A DNA stretch of 7,073 nt from positions 1-7,073 of the forward strand of contig JASLGB010000053.1 of the NCBI GenBank assembly GCA_030150315.1, read 5' to 3'. Below the pieces are notes generated by a model that worked only from the letters and a program-made list of their open reading frames with translations, was not told the origin of the DNA and ran no database searches. Positions 5,953 to 7,073 of this stretch are shown here, piece by piece. Source of the DNA: Dokdonella sp. (GTDB lineage Bacteria > Pseudomonadota > Gammaproteobacteria > Xanthomonadales > Rhodanobacteraceae). Position 1 is the stretch's first letter; the number at the start of each line of letters is the position of its first letter. The position numbers and the translations under genes were made by a program.

Positions 5953-5988
5953 GCGCGGCGCAGGCCACGTTTCGCGCCGCGCGAAACG
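5953..5988 (+). other. Two overlapping, mutually exclusive hairpins between ugd and the DUF1800 gene
   Basis: Hairpin A pairs gcgcggcgc (5953-5961) with gcgccgcgc (5974-5982) across a 12-base loop. Hairpin B pairs cgtttcgcg (5968-5976) with cgcgaaacg (5980-5988) across a 3-base loop. Both are perfect 9-base stems and share bases 5974-5982, so only one can form at a time. Neither is followed by a T run on either strand, so neither looks like an ordinary intrinsic terminator. They could be a weak ugd terminator, an mRNA-stability structure, or a leader switch for the next gene. Confidence 0.6.
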
Positions 5989-6023
5989 GCAGGATGCGCC
6001 AAACCAACGTCGGGGGTGCGGAA

Positions 6024-7073
6024 ATGCTGGCCAATGGCATTCTTGCGGCAGCGCGCGCGATCGGGGTCTCCGCGGCGACGGACGTGCCGTCGTCTGCGGG
6101 CTTGTCCAGCAAGGTCCTCGCGCCTTCCTACGCGGCCTACGTACTGGGGCGCCTGGGCTACGGGCCGAGGCGCGACACGCAATTCAGCCTTGCGCATTTC
6201 CAGTCGCTCGGCGCCAGTGATCGCGACCGCCTGACCGCCTTCGTCGACGAGCAGCTTTCGCCGACCCGTGACGGCCTTGGCAATGTCACCGATGCGGAAG
6301 TGGATGCCCGGCTGGCGCATCCCGACTACGTCACGCTCGGCAAGACGTTCGACCAGCTCTGGGCCGATTACGAGATCAACGGAAATCCCACCGGCGGCCC
6401 CTACACCCGCGACTACCCGATCCGCGAAGGCGAGCGCGCCGTCTTCGTGCGCGCCCTGTATTCGCGCTGGCAACTGGTGGAGCGCATGGCGGCCTTCTGG
6501 CACGACCATTTCAGCCTCTACGGCTACGACCGCTACGCCGCGCCGACATGGACCAGCTGGGATCGAGACGTGATCCGGCGGCATGCGCTCGGCAACTTCC
6601 GCACGATGCTGCAGAAGACGTTCGAGTCGCCGGCGATGCTGTATTTCCTCGACAACTACATCAACCGCGCGCCGAGCTTCAACGAGAACTACGCACGCGA
6701 AATCCTCGAGCTGCACACGCTGGGCGCGATGAATTATCTCGGCCCGGAGTTGCAGCAGCACGAGGTTCCGAAGATTCCGGCGGGCGCCGACGGTGCCGGA
6801 TTGCCGGTCGGCTATGTGGATGCGGATGTCTACGAGCTGGCGCGTGCGCTGACCGGCTGGACCTTCGGCAACGGTTCCAGCGGCACGCAGAACGACGGTC
6901 TGCCGACCTTCGTATCCAGTTGGCACGATATCGGCCAGAAAACCGTGGTCGGCCTGTTCCAGGCGGCCAATACGCCACCGACGACGGAAATCGCGGCCTT
7001 CCTCGATCGCATCGCCACGCATCCGGGAACCGGCCTGCACATCGCGACCAAGCTGGCAGTGCATTTCCTTGGC
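6024..7073 (+). CDS. DUF1800 family protein (3' end outside window)
   Basis: The frame runs open to the right edge, giving 350 residues without a stop. Family hallmarks in order: SYAAYVLGRLGYGPR (35-49), FWHDHF (158-163) with W159, H160 and H162, ESPAMLYFLDNY (201-212), NENYAREILELHTLG (220-234), YELARALTGWTF (270-281), and KLAVHFLG at the edge. DUF1800 proteins are poorly characterised; they are often encoded next to a DUF1501 protein and thought to be exported or envelope-linked (family knowledge). A DUF1501 gene may follow beyond the window. The ATG at 6024 is chosen because a G-rich stretch (6012-6016) lies seven bases upstream; an in-frame ATG at 5994 would add ten residues but lacks a spaced Shine-Dalgarno site. 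Neither start gives an obvious signal peptide. The gene lies 92 bases after ugd with a hairpin pair between, so independent expression or readthrough are both possible. Confidence 0.9.
   Translation, partial: MLANGILAAARAIGVSAATDVPSSAGLSSKVLAPSYAAYVLGRLGYGPRRDTQFSLAHFQSLGASDRDRLTAFVDEQLSPTRDGLGNVTDAEVDARLAHPDYVTLGKTFDQLWADYEINGNPTGGPYTRDYPIREGERAVFVRALYSRWQLVERMAAFWHDHFSLYGYDRYAAPTWTSWDRDVIRRHALGNFRTMLQKTFESPAMLYFLDNYINRAPSFNENYAREILELHTLGAMNYLGPELQQHEVPKIPAGADGAGLPVGYVDADVYELARALTGWTFGNGSSGTQNDGLPTFVSSWHDIGQKTVVGLFQAANTPPTTEIAAFLDRIATHPGTGLHIATKLAVHFLG

Noticed and set aside
5994..5996. Upstream ATG as start of the DUF1800 gene
   Set aside because: AGG directly abuts it with no usable spacing, and the ten extra residues resemble no family N-terminus; kept only as an alternative.
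5886..7064. 392-codon open frame on the minus strand
   Set aside because: It lies opposite the DUF1800 gene, whose conserved motifs identify the plus strand as coding.
1..7073. Mobile element, CRISPR array, defence system or RNA gene
   Set aside because: No transposase or integrase motifs, no terminal inverted repeats, no spaced direct repeats of CRISPR type, and no tRNA- or rRNA-like segments were seen on either strand.

Overview
The window is GC-rich, densely coded chromosomal DNA. It looks like a gammaproteobacterium of the Xanthomonadales/Lysobacterales (Xanthomonadaceae or Rhodanobacteraceae type). This is inferred from codon use, protein style, the short GntR-ABC operon and the DUF1800 gene; no marker gene fixes the taxon. 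I see no rRNA, tRNA, CRISPR array, transposase or phage gene.

Layout: (i) 2-754 (+) is the 3' part of a gene for an Ala/Pro-rich protein carrying two diverged copies of a ~56-residue unit. (ii) A perfect hairpin flanked by A and T runs (779-812) separates it from a convergent operon and can terminate both. (iii) 835-3426 (-) is a four-gene operon read right to left: a small membrane-anchored protein of unknown function, a short YtrA-type GntR regulator, an ABC ATPase and an ABC-2 type permease. The last three genes are joined by ATGA start/stop overlaps. A near-consensus sigma-70 promoter (3469-3496) drives the operon, and an inverted repeat covers its -10 box, as expected for autorepression by the GntR protein. 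(iv) After a divergent intergenic region, 3721-4470 (+) encodes an exported FkpA/Mip-type FKBP peptidyl-prolyl isomerase, closed by a strong hairpin. (v) 4588-5931 (+) encodes UDP-glucose 6-dehydrogenase (ugd) with all catalytic residues. (vi) A 92-base gap with two mutually exclusive hairpins leads into a DUF1800 protein that runs off the right edge (6024-7073).

The theme is cell envelope housekeeping: an autoregulated ABC exporter of the envelope-stress type, a periplasmic folding factor, and the enzyme that supplies UDP-glucuronate for surface polysaccharides or lipid A decoration. The genes are otherwise functionally separate. Most of the window is ordinary. The parts least explained are the duplicated-unit protein at the left edge, the small twin-motif membrane protein leading the GntR-ABC operon, and the switch-like hairpin pair before the DUF1800 gene.
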